Positions 18,220-25,990 of a stretch of 64,000 bases of DNA are shown here, piece after piece. The stretch spans positions 1,508,655 through 1,572,654 of the forward strand of contig NZ_BKZW01000002.1 of NCBI RefSeq assembly GCF_008974265.1, in the 5' to 3' direction. Position numbers and translations under genes: made by a program. Source of the DNA: Dictyobacter vulcani (GTDB lineage Bacteria; Chloroflexota; Ktedonobacteria; Ktedonobacterales; Ktedonobacteraceae). The notes under the pieces are model-generated. The model did no database searches, was not told the DNA's origin, and worked only from the letters and a program-made list of their open reading frames with translations. The first letter of the stretch is position 1. The number at the start of each line of letters is the position of its first letter.

Positions 18220-18900
18220 ATGGGCAAGCTTCAACTTGAGAAAATTGTACAGATACCAGCGGATAGCATTGCGCTTGAAGGTGCGCTTGTGATTCCCGAA
18301 CATGCCGAGGGTGTGGTGACTTTTGCTCATGGGAGTGGAAGTAGTCGTCTGAGTCCCAGAAACACTTTTGTTGCTCAGCAGTTAAACAAAATCGGCATTG
18401 GCACACTCCTGATGGACCTACTCACTGAAGAAGAAGACGCGCGCTATGAAACGCGTTTTGATATCGAGCTACTGGCTAATCGTTTGCTGCAAGTGACCTA
18501 CTGGCTACAGAAGCAGCCAGACACCAGAAATCTGATACTCGGTTACTTTGGAGCGAGTACAGGCGCTGCCGCTGCTTTGCGGGCAGCCGCAGCGTTGCCG
18601 GAAGCATCCATCAAAGCTATCGTTTCGCGTGGTGGACGTCCCGATCTGGCTGGAGGTGCGCTGATGCATATTCAGTCTCCGACCTTGCTGATTGTTGGTG
18701 GCAATGATGATATCGTCCTGCAACTGAACCGTGCGGCCTTTGCCAGTCTTCCTGGTGAGAAAGAGCTGGCAATTGTTCCAGGCGCGACCCATTTGTTTGA
18801 AGAACCAGGTGCTTTAGAGGAAGTTGCACGATTAGCCAGCAACTGGTTCAAAAAATATCTCCATATACTTGCGGCTCCTGGAAATGTGAATAGCCAGTGA
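18220..18900 (+). CDS. Alpha/beta hydrolase (dienelactone hydrolase-like)
   Basis: About 226 residues. The nucleophile elbow GYFGASTGAAAAL (G-x-S-x-G) lies near residue 112, the acid is in LLIVGGNDDIV and the catalytic His in PGATHLFEEPG, so the triad appears complete. FAHGSGSSRLSPRN near residue 35 forms the oxyanion side. Two ATGs at 18217 and 18220 follow GGAGGAGGG; the upstream ATG at 18205 overlaps that site. Pairing with the preceding phosphoribosyltransferase is a known conserved arrangement of unknown purpose. Confidence 0.83.
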   Translation: MGKLQLEKIVQIPADSIALEGALVIPEHAEGVVTFAHGSGSSRLSPRNTFVAQQLNKIGIGTLLMDLLTEEEDARYETRFDIELLANRLLQVTYWLQKQPDTRNLILGYFGASTGAAAALRAAAALPEASIKAIVSRGGRPDLAGGALMHIQSPTLLIVGGNDDIVLQLNRAAFASLPGEKELAIVPGATHLFEEPGALEEVARLASNWFKKYLHILAAPGNVNSQ

Positions 18901-18954
18901 GCAGGATGTCGAGGAGCGTGGCTATACGCGAGGGTTGCTGGTGCGCTAAATTTT

Positions 18955-18997
18955 GGTCGTACGGGAACAGGTTGCAGCCGTCAAGGCTGCCGGTACG
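18955..18997. repeat. Dispersed palindromic repeat, copy B (extended form)
   Basis: Begins GGTCGTACGGGAACAGG and ends GGCTGCCGGTACG. It lies between two convergent genes and overlaps the last codons of the esterase-like gene at 18981. The first half is nearly identical to copy C at 42972. Confidence 0.65.
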
Positions 18998-19961
18998 TGG
19001 CGGTGGTATCGGGCCAGGTGCCGTTTGCGAGGGCGATGTATTTCTCGAAGTAAGCGGCGATCTGGTCCAGGGCCAGATGACCCTGGGCGGCTGGCAATTG
19101 ATCTGCGAAGGCGTGCCAGCCATGGAACATACCTGCCATGGTGACGCATCTGGCTCTGACACCCGCAGTCGTGGCGAGCTCTTTGAACTTGTAGGCATCG
19201 TCATGGAGGAGTTCAAGTTGTCCAACTTGCAGAAAGAGTGCGGGTAGGCCATGCAGGTCAGCATACATGGGTGAGGCTAGTGGCTGGGCTGCTTCTGCCT
19301 GATTGACATACTGGCTGGCGGCGTACTCGAGTAGATCCAGGGAGAGGACTGTATCAGTGGTGAGCTGGCTTTTGCGGCGTAAACCGGTGGTGGTGAGGTC
19401 AAGCCAGGGTGAAATACATGCGGCCATGGTTGGTAATGGGATTTTTTGATCACGAGCCAGCAGTAATACTGCCAGTGCGATACCGCCGCCGGCTGCTGAT
19501 CCCATGATGGCCAGGTTTTTATTGGCGTAGCCCTGTTCCTGTAGCCATTGATAGGCCGTAAGCCCATCCTCAATGGGGGCTGGAAAAGGATGTTCCGGTG
19601 CCAGTCGATAGTCTATTTGTAGTATTCTGGTGCGGGTCATGGCGGCCAGCGCTGAGACAAGTACGCGATCAGTGTGCAGTGAGCCATTAATATAGGTGCC
19701 ACTATGGAAATAGAGGATGGCCTGTTGTGTTCTGGCTGCTACAGGAATAATCCATTCGGCCGCTAGATCCTGAATGGAAAAGGTTTTAATAGTTACCTCA
19801 GACTGCATGGTATACAGTGTCGGAATGGTCTCAAAAGCGGCACGATATTGTTCGATAGAAAGTGTGTCCAGTGGCTGTTCATGTATGTCCCGGAGTAGGG
19901 ACGCGATCTTTTGTTGAATCTGTGAGGCATTGTTAGTATTAGCGCTGGTTTGATCTTCCAT
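18981..19961 (-). CDS. Hormone-sensitive-lipase-like alpha/beta hydrolase with altered active site
   Basis: A 326-residue homologue of HSL/bacterial esterases (YRLAPEHPFPAPIEDGLTAY is the classic block near residue 135). The oxyanion motif HGGG is HSGTY here. At the nucleophile elbow, where G-D-S-A-G-G is expected, it reads GSAAGGG, so the usual Ser is replaced by Ala and a Ser sits one position earlier. The acid (VGQLELLHDDA) and His (MFHGWHAF) are kept. It may be inactive or use an offset Ser. The C-terminal residues (TWPDTTATYRQP) are encoded by repeat copy B. It ends the leftward regulator-kinase-exporter block. Confidence 0.75.
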   Translation of the reverse strand: MEDQTSANTNNASQIQQKIASLLRDIHEQPLDTLSIEQYRAAFETIPTLYTMQSEVTIKTFSIQDLAAEWIIPVAARTQQAILYFHSGTYINGSLHTDRVLVSALAAMTRTRILQIDYRLAPEHPFPAPIEDGLTAYQWLQEQGYANKNLAIMGSAAGGGIALAVLLLARDQKIPLPTMAACISPWLDLTTTGLRRKSQLTTDTVLSLDLLEYAASQYVNQAEAAQPLASPMYADLHGLPALFLQVGQLELLHDDAYKFKELATTAGVRARCVTMAGMFHGWHAFADQLPAAQGHLALDQIAAYFEKYIALANGTWPDTTATYRQP

Positions 19962-19976
19962 GTTTAACCGTTTCCT

Positions 19977-20627
19977 TTATTTCCTGACGATACCCTCACG
20001 CCAGGCCAGGACAGCGGCCTGTGTACGGTCGGTCAGGTGAAGCTTACTTAGAATATTGTTGACGTGGCTTTTTACAGTGCCTTCGCTGATAACCAGGTGA
20101 TTGGCGATCATAGCATTACTGTATCCATTGGCAATCAGGCGTAGCACTTCCAACTCGCGCTCACTGAGTTCGCGAAAAGGATTAAGTGCATCCCGCCGTT
20201 TCCCCTGTAACTCCTGGATTACACGGGAAGCGACACGCGGATGGAGAATAGCTTCCCCGCGTGCGGCTTTATAAATGGCGTTGACAATCTCCTCCCCTGC
20301 GGATTCTTTGAGCAAATATGACAGCGCTCCCGCCCTGATGGCGGGAAAAATATATTCATCCTGAGCATAAGAGGTCAGAACGACAATGTATGTTTGAGGA
20401 TGGATCTTTTTCACACGTTGCGTGGTTTCAACACCATCTAAGCCCGGCATAGCCAGATCCAGCAGGAGCACATCTGGCTTCAGTGTCGTGACCAATTGCA
20501 GCGCTTCTGCACCTGAACCCGCCTCGCCAACGACTTGAATGTCTGTCCGGGTAGCTAAAAAAGCCTGGATCCCCTGGCGGACTACTATATGGTCATCAAC
20601 AATGCAGACCCGAATCAGTGCTGTCAT
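19977..20627 (-). CDS. NarL/LuxR-family response regulator
   Basis: 216 residues. The receiver domain (1-120) has DDH at the acidic pocket, LLLDLAMPG with the phospho-acceptor Asp near residue 56, and Thr and Lys at the expected sites (LTSY, LLKES). The C-terminal LuxR-type HTH is LSERELEVLRLIANGYSNAM with GTVKSHVNNILSKL. The start overlaps the kinase stop by 4 bp (20624-20627), so the pair is translationally coupled. It lies downstream of an ABC exporter operon on the same strand, the likely target. Confidence 0.9.
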   Translation of the reverse strand: MTALIRVCIVDDHIVVRQGIQAFLATRTDIQVVGEAGSGAEALQLVTTLKPDVLLLDLAMPGLDGVETTQRVKKIHPQTYIVVLTSYAQDEYIFPAIRAGALSYLLKESAGEEIVNAIYKAARGEAILHPRVASRVIQELQGKRRDALNPFRELSERELEVLRLIANGYSNAMIANHLVISEGTVKSHVNNILSKLHLTDRTQAAVLAWREGIVRK

Positions 20628-21682
20628 TTCTTCTCCACTTCTACTGGCACTGGAATACGTGCCTGGATGGATGTTCCCTTTGTTGAGCTCTCAAGTGTAA
20701 ATAAGCCATCAATAGCTGCAATGCGCTCACGCATGTTGTGTAGTCCTAGACTGTGTTTTTGCTTACGAGTAATTGAAGGATTAAAACCATGTCCATCATC
20801 GGTGATACTGAAAGTGATTGTATGTGACTCATCTAGCAATAGTTTCAAGTATACATTATGGGCGTGACTATGGCGGGCGATATTTGACAGAGCCTCCTGG
20901 GTGACGCGAAAGATGGTCTGTTCAATGCCGGCGGGAAGAGAAATGACTGGTTCTATATGCACAGATAGCGCGATAGCCGTACGCTGTGACCAATCGTGGC
21001 AGAGTTCTTCAAGCGCCGGCCCGAGTGTTTTATCCATCAAGGCTGGTGGGCGAAGCTCTTCTATGAGCGTGGCCAGTTCTTGTTGCGCTAGCAGGGCAAG
21101 CTTTTCGGCTTCGACAAGATGGCGATATGAGGCGTCGGCGTCTTGCTGAAAAAGGACACGGACGGCCGATAACTGCATCTGGACGGCAAACAGATGTTGC
21201 TTGACCGCATCATGTAAATCTTGTTTTAAGCGTGCCCGTTCCTCCAGGATCGCCAGTTTGCGTCGGGCTAACAACAAGAGTTGTAGTTGTTCTGCCATAT
21301 GATTCAGGTCGGCACTTAATTGTCCCAGTTCATCGTGAATATGATCATGAATAGTGTCTTGAAATTCTCCTCGACTCCATGCTTTTGTGGCCTGAGCAAT
21401 CCGGCGCAGGCGGCCTGTAAGATGCCGGGCGATAAGCATGCCAGCGCCCGTCCCTAGAGAGCTGGCTAAGAAAATAAAGTAAAAGCCGTTCGGCTGCCAG
21501 TAACTCCATAAGATCGGGAATAGCCGTTCTGGTCGGATTGTGTTTGAATTCTGGATATCTTGCAGCACGGGAGCCAACGTGATCGTGCATTCAATCGTCA
21601 GGGCGGCAATAAATGTGACCAGCAGATACGACATGCTGAGCCGCCAGAAGAGACCACCAAAATGCCAATGCCATCTGCGCAT
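20624..21682 (-). CDS. Sensor histidine kinase, HisKA_3/NarX type
   Basis: 352 residues. Two membrane helices (about 15-35 and 50-80) enclose a short extracytoplasmic loop; a HAMP domain follows (about 85-135) and then the dimerisation helix with the phospho-accepting His in RLKQDLHDAVKQHLF. The ATPase domain has FRVTQEALSNIARHSHA (N box) and DDGHGFNP (G box). With almost no sensory domain it resembles LiaS-like intramembrane kinases that sense exporter or envelope state (inference). It follows the permease gene by 153 bp. Confidence 0.88.
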   Translation of the reverse strand: MRRWHWHFGGLFWRLSMSYLLVTFIAALTIECTITLAPVLQDIQNSNTIRPERLFPILWSYWQPNGFYFIFLASSLGTGAGMLIARHLTGRLRRIAQATKAWSRGEFQDTIHDHIHDELGQLSADLNHMAEQLQLLLLARRKLAILEERARLKQDLHDAVKQHLFAVQMQLSAVRVLFQQDADASYRHLVEAEKLALLAQQELATLIEELRPPALMDKTLGPALEELCHDWSQRTAIALSVHIEPVISLPAGIEQTIFRVTQEALSNIARHSHAHNVYLKLLLDESHTITFSITDDGHGFNPSITRKQKHSLGLHNMRERIAAIDGLFTLESSTKGTSIQARIPVPVEVEKK

Positions 21683-21835
21683 AGCGTAAGATCCTCATAT
21701 AACTATAGTTGTATTATTTTACGACGCTAATATCCTATTATAGCGATTGGTGCACATATGATACTGGCAGTATATGACACTATTTACGCTCTATGCATCA
21801 GGAACTCATTACCGCTATTGAGATTTGTGAGCGTG

Positions 21836-24250
21836 TTATTCATAGCGCAGCAATTCAGCGATGTGTAAGCGCGCGGCATTTTTTAGCGGGATAATACTGG
21901 CCAGGGTGGCGATAGTTAGTAGAGACAGCAGTAGTAGTAGAAAAGCCAGAGGATCGACGATAAAGTCTACTGGCATCACAAACTGGCTAAACAGGCGTAA
22001 AAAGGCGTAGGCCAGGGGCAGTCCCAGCAGCGTTGCAGGCAGCCAGGCGATGAGTCCAAGTGAGAGGCCCTGTACCCAGAAAACCTGAGCTACGCGCCAT
22101 GAGCTAGCCCCCAGGGTCCGTAACATACCTATTTCTCGCCGCCGTTCTAGTACTGCGGCGGTTAATTCATTGGCCAGACCGATCATGGCTGCACCGCCAA
22201 CAATGGTCGCGACTCCATAGAGCAAAATGTAGGAGATAAACCAGCTACGCTGATGACGCATAATTTCATCCTGCACCAGATAAACGTTGACTATTCCGCC
22301 GCCACGCTCTACTGAGCCACGCGTGGTCGCATCCATAGCTAGATTCCCTAGCTGCTGCGTGAGCGCCTGGATTGTGGTAGCTGAATGATCGGTTGCCTGG
22401 AGCAGGACACGAAAGGCTGCATCATTGACGGATTGTGCGGGGGCACCCTGAAATTGATAGAGTGTATTGACAGGAACCACTGCGGCTCCCATTTGCCCCA
22501 GACCATTGACGTTCTCGTTGATGATACCAATAATGCGCCAGTTTATGGCTTGATTGCTGGGATTAGTCACGCTGAGATTATCGCCGACAGCCAGGCCGGT
22601 GAGCGCTGAAAAATGCCGGCTAATGAGCACAACCTCGCGATCCTCAGGCCGTAACCAGCGTCCGCTGACGAGTTGATAGTGGTAGATTCTGGTCTGTGGC
22701 TCAATTCCCCAGAGTGCCAGATGTCCCCAGCGGGTGGTAACGCCTCCCTGTCCATAGCGCTCAAGGACGCGAATATGCTGGACCCTGGCCAGATCGTGTT
22801 TGAGGCTGCTGAACGTCATCTGGGGCCCTAGATCTACTTCAATATCGGCATGAAAGTTCGTAAAGACCGAGCCTACTGTATAGTTAATCGAAGTGGTCAA
22901 GATTTGCACCATTAAAAAGCTGGTTCCGGCGATGCTGAGCATAAAAATAGTGAGCATAGCACGCCAGCGTTTGCGGAAGAGGCTGCGTAATCCCATCCAC
23001 ACGGTTTGCGAAATCCAGGTGAGCCGCCAGTCAAAACGCGTTAGTAATGTATTGTCTCGTTCTGTACTAACCCCATATGTAGAAAGCGCCTCACGGATAG
23101 TGATGCGGGTACCATTCCACAATGGAAGTATTGCTGCCAGGATGGGCACGCCAAAGCCGACAAGCAGACCCAGCAGAATGAGATTGATGGGCAGGATAAA
23201 TGGCCCTAACGCCAACGGAATCGCAGGTGCCAGTATGGAGGCCAGAGCATAGCCACCGGTAATCCCCAATATCAGTCCAGGGATGGTGGCTAGCGAGCTA
23301 CAGATAATGATAAAAAGCAGGTAACTGCGCATAATCTGCCATTGGGTGCCACCCAGTGTTTTCATGGTAGCAATGATCGCTGTTTGTTCGGTAATCAAGG
23401 TGGTGACTGTATTGAAAATGAGGATGGCACTGACAAGTACCGCCAGGATGACCAGTGCGATGAGCAGCGTAAAAATGCCATTAATTTGTGACAACGGCAC
23501 AATAGCAGGACCCGGGAAGGCCGTCACCAGCACACTTATATGTTGGCTGTGTAGGATCGTCTGGAGATCTCTAGCCGTCATATCAACCTGGCTGATATGC
23601 TCCACTTTATAATGAAGCATATATTGGCGGGCGGGACGATTGGGTTGATTGCTATTGGTCAGTACATCTAATTGACGTATGCCGTCTGCACTCATATATG
23701 CCTGGGCCTTACCGGAGGTAGCAGGATCGACGCCAGCGGTGCGGGCCATGCCTACCACGCGTAACTGCACCTGTCCATGGGTTGTATCGATACGAACCAT
23801 GTCGCCAATGGCCGTAGGTGCCAGGGCGGTATCGCCATATTCCAGCACAATCTCGCCTGCCTGAGGATAACGACCACTGATTAGTTCAAATGGAGCCAGC
23901 GCGGGTGTGTGCAAATCGGGATAACTGATAATTTTGAGCGCGGTATAGCCTGGTGCTTGATGGATGCTCCAGAGGGTTGAGACTCGCGTCTCGAATTGAA
24001 CCGCTTTGACATTGGGCACAGCTTTCAGCGCAGGTAGCAGGCCAGCATCTAATCTGTCGACAACCATGGTAATATCCGGTTGGGTCGCCTGGCTCTCAAT
24101 GGTATAGGCGAAAGCTGAAAAAAGGATGTCTTTGGTAAAAGTAATGCTGATCAGGCCAAACACCCCTACGAGAATACCGCTAATCAGCAGCAATGTGCGG
24201 GCTTTTCTTCTGTACATATCCGCCAGAATCTTTCTTGTGCTTGCGCTCAT
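21836..24250 (-). CDS. ABC transporter permease, MacB/FtsX family
   Basis: 804 residues with two FtsX-type units. An N-terminal membrane helix (about 18-40) is followed by a large extracytoplasmic MacB-like core, a three-helix FtsX bundle (about 265-385), a second N-helix near 430, another extracytoplasmic domain, and a final three-helix bundle to the C-terminus (GMLRTLGASSWRVAQVFWVQ is typical). The start overlaps the ATPase stop by 4 bp (24247-24250). Such transporters move lipids or peptides or drive envelope processes rather than import solutes. Confidence 0.88.
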   Translation of the reverse strand: MSASTRKILADMYRRKARTLLLISGILVGVFGLISITFTKDILFSAFAYTIESQATQPDITMVVDRLDAGLLPALKAVPNVKAVQFETRVSTLWSIHQAPGYTALKIISYPDLHTPALAPFELISGRYPQAGEIVLEYGDTALAPTAIGDMVRIDTTHGQVQLRVVGMARTAGVDPATSGKAQAYMSADGIRQLDVLTNSNQPNRPARQYMLHYKVEHISQVDMTARDLQTILHSQHISVLVTAFPGPAIVPLSQINGIFTLLIALVILAVLVSAILIFNTVTTLITEQTAIIATMKTLGGTQWQIMRSYLLFIIICSSLATIPGLILGITGGYALASILAPAIPLALGPFILPINLILLGLLVGFGVPILAAILPLWNGTRITIREALSTYGVSTERDNTLLTRFDWRLTWISQTVWMGLRSLFRKRWRAMLTIFMLSIAGTSFLMVQILTTSINYTVGSVFTNFHADIEVDLGPQMTFSSLKHDLARVQHIRVLERYGQGGVTTRWGHLALWGIEPQTRIYHYQLVSGRWLRPEDREVVLISRHFSALTGLAVGDNLSVTNPSNQAINWRIIGIINENVNGLGQMGAAVVPVNTLYQFQGAPAQSVNDAAFRVLLQATDHSATTIQALTQQLGNLAMDATTRGSVERGGGIVNVYLVQDEIMRHQRSWFISYILLYGVATIVGGAAMIGLANELTAAVLERRREIGMLRTLGASSWRVAQVFWVQGLSLGLIAWLPATLLGLPLAYAFLRLFSQFVMPVDFIVDPLAFLLLLLSLLTIATLASIIPLKNAARLHIAELLRYE

Positions 24251-25017
24251 GAATGTACCTCCTCCTGGCGGGAAGTGATCGTGGCCTTTGTTCCATGTGT
24301 ATTGACAATCTGACCATCCAGTAGATCAATACGCGCCTGTGCGAGTGACGCAAGTTGTGGATCGTGCGTCACATAGATGACCGTTTTTCCCTGGGTGGTA
24401 AGGTTTGCCAATGTAGTAAAGATCGCGTGTGCTGTGCGAGAATCAAGATTACCGGTTGGTTCATCGGTAATCAGCACTGGTGGATCATTGGCTAAGGCCC
24501 GGGCGATGGCGACCCGTTGTTGCTGGCCACCAGAGAGTTCAGCAGGTAAGCGCTGAGCGAAAGAGCCTGCATCTACGATGCTCAGACATATCTGAGCCCG
24601 CTCGCGCCAGGCCTGGCGCGGAAGGTTACCGCCTCCACCTAATTCCAGGGCCAGTAACACATTTTCAATGGCCGTAAGGGTAGGGATGAGTTGAAAAAAC
24701 TGAAAGATGATGCCGACATTACGCCCACGCCAGCGCGCCAGCGCATTTTCGCTTTGAGCCTTCAACTCCTGACCAGCAAAAATGACGCTCCCCTCCGTTG
24801 GCCGGTCGATGCCAGTCAGCATATTCAACAGCGTCGATTTGCCACTACCCGATGGACCATTAATCGTAAAGAGACTTTGCGTGGGCACGGTAAAGGTGAT
24901 GTCATTAAGGAGCGTGGTCTTTTGAGCACGCGCCGTAATGACACGTGTAAGGTGCTCGACCTGGAGGAATGGAGATCCAGGTAACTGATAATCAGCATCT
25001 TTATCAAGATTGAGCAT
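24247..25017 (-). CDS. ABC transporter ATP-binding protein, LolD/MacB type
   Basis: About 256 residues. Walker A is GPSGSGKSTLLNMLTG, the signature motif is LSGGQQQRVAIARALA and Walker B is VLITDEPTGNLD. The start ATG at 25017 has GAGAAAGGA 9 bp upstream; an in-frame ATG at 25044 is less well placed. First gene of the leftward operon ATPase-permease-kinase-regulator. Confidence 0.92.
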   Translation of the reverse strand: MLNLDKDADYQLPGSPFLQVEHLTRVITARAQKTTLLNDITFTVPTQSLFTINGPSGSGKSTLLNMLTGIDRPTEGSVIFAGQELKAQSENALARWRGRNVGIIFQFFQLIPTLTAIENVLLALELGGGGNLPRQAWRERAQICLSIVDAGSFAQRLPAELSGGQQQRVAIARALANDPPVLITDEPTGNLDSRTAHAIFTTLANLTTQGKTVIYVTHDPQLASLAQARIDLLDGQIVNTHGTKATITSRQEEVHS

Positions 25018-25192
25018 GGAGATTGATCCTTTCTCAGGGAGCATATTTTGACCTGAATGGTCATATTGCGATCCTTGAGAAAGTATAGGGGAATATAAAC
25101 TTAAAGCTTTCTATCGGAAGTTAGATCGTGCCTCTATTTGAAGTTAGAAAGTATGTGGCGGATACGGCTGTTTGTATGCCTACCGGTAATTA

Positions 25193-25233
25193 TACCGGGT
25201 GGTTACTCTTTTTTTGCATATAAAAACCCGGTA
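25193..25233. other. Hairpin in divergent spacer 25018-25371
   Basis: TACCGGGT 25193-25200 pairs with ACCCGGTA 25226-25233 around a T/A-rich loop. The spacer of 354 bp lies between divergent genes, so this is not an obvious terminator; it may be an operator or leader structure for the exporter operon. Nothing else clear is seen in the spacer. Confidence 0.35.
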
Positions 25234-25371
25234 GACATAACCAGTATATTTACAGGATAATTATCTCTTATTTCTCTTGTATACTCCCATAGCATAAAAA
25301 ACATGCTACGTGGTTTCCACGATCCACACACTTTTTGTTGATTTTTGTTTCTATCAGGAAAGGAAACGTCC

Positions 25372-25911
25372 ATGTCTCGCATTTTCTCAAAAGTATCTGC
25401 TTCGTTTCTCATGCTCTTGTTAGCGCTTGTTATCGGCACACCGATGGCGCAAGCACACACTGCTGTGACTGCATCACAACCATCCTGTCGACAACTCGTT
25501 GTCTACTTGCATGGTAAAAATCCCGTAACCACAAAATGTCTGTCAACCACGGCAACAAACTCTTCCCATACTGTCTCGCCACACACATCAAAAGTTGATT
25601 GTGGGAGTCGTGATGCGATGGTTATCTGGTCAGATGCCAATTTACAAGGATGGAGTATCTGTTTTGTCGGGACTGGTTTTGTCAATATGACCTCTTTCTC
25701 AGTCAATCCTTTCTGGAATTGGAATGATCAGGCTAGCAGTTATGGAACTGGATGTTTAGATGGAATCTTTTATACCAATACCAATGGTTGGGGACAAAGC
25801 CAACCGTTTACAATGAAAACGACTGGAAACTTTGATGGCTATGCCGGTCACTTGCCCAATGATGCGCTTTCTTCGATCTACATCACCTCGGATCATTCGC
25901 CCAACTGCTAA
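25372..25911 (+). CDS. Secreted beta/gamma-crystallin-like protein (peptidase inhibitor I36-like)
   Basis: 179 residues. The signal peptide spans about residues 1-29 (hydrophobic FLMLLLALVIG, cleavage after AQA). The mature part has four Cys and the pattern WSDANLQGWSICFVGTGFVN followed by WNWNDQASSY, which matches the crystallin-like repeats of Streptomyces SMPI-type (I36) inhibitors and related secreted proteins. AAAGGAAA precedes the ATG. Inhibitor activity is a guess; a structural or Ca-binding role is equally possible. Confidence 0.6.
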   Translation: MSRIFSKVSASFLMLLLALVIGTPMAQAHTAVTASQPSCRQLVVYLHGKNPVTTKCLSTTATNSSHTVSPHTSKVDCGSRDAMVIWSDANLQGWSICFVGTGFVNMTSFSVNPFWNWNDQASSYGTGCLDGIFYTNTNGWGQSQPFTMKTTGNFDGYAGHLPNDALSSIYITSDHSPNC

Positions 25912-25929
25912 CCAACCTGCATATATGAG

Positions 25930-25965
25930 AGGCGAGAGGCGCAATGCAAATTGCGTCTCTCGCCT
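25930..25965. terminator. Bidirectional terminator between convergent genes
   Basis: Arms 25930-25945 and 25950-25965 (AGGCGAGAGGCGCAAT against its complement, one mismatch) with a 4-nt loop. It lies between the stop of the secreted protein gene and the stop of the phosphoketolase gene. Confidence 0.75.
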
Positions 25966-25990
25966 TTGACGTATGTTTGATGGATTGTAC

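Noticed and set aside
23000..24900. Plus-strand open frames inside the ABC permease and ATPase genes
   Set aside because: The minus-strand genes have full family motifs and overlapping starts and stops; the plus frames have none.
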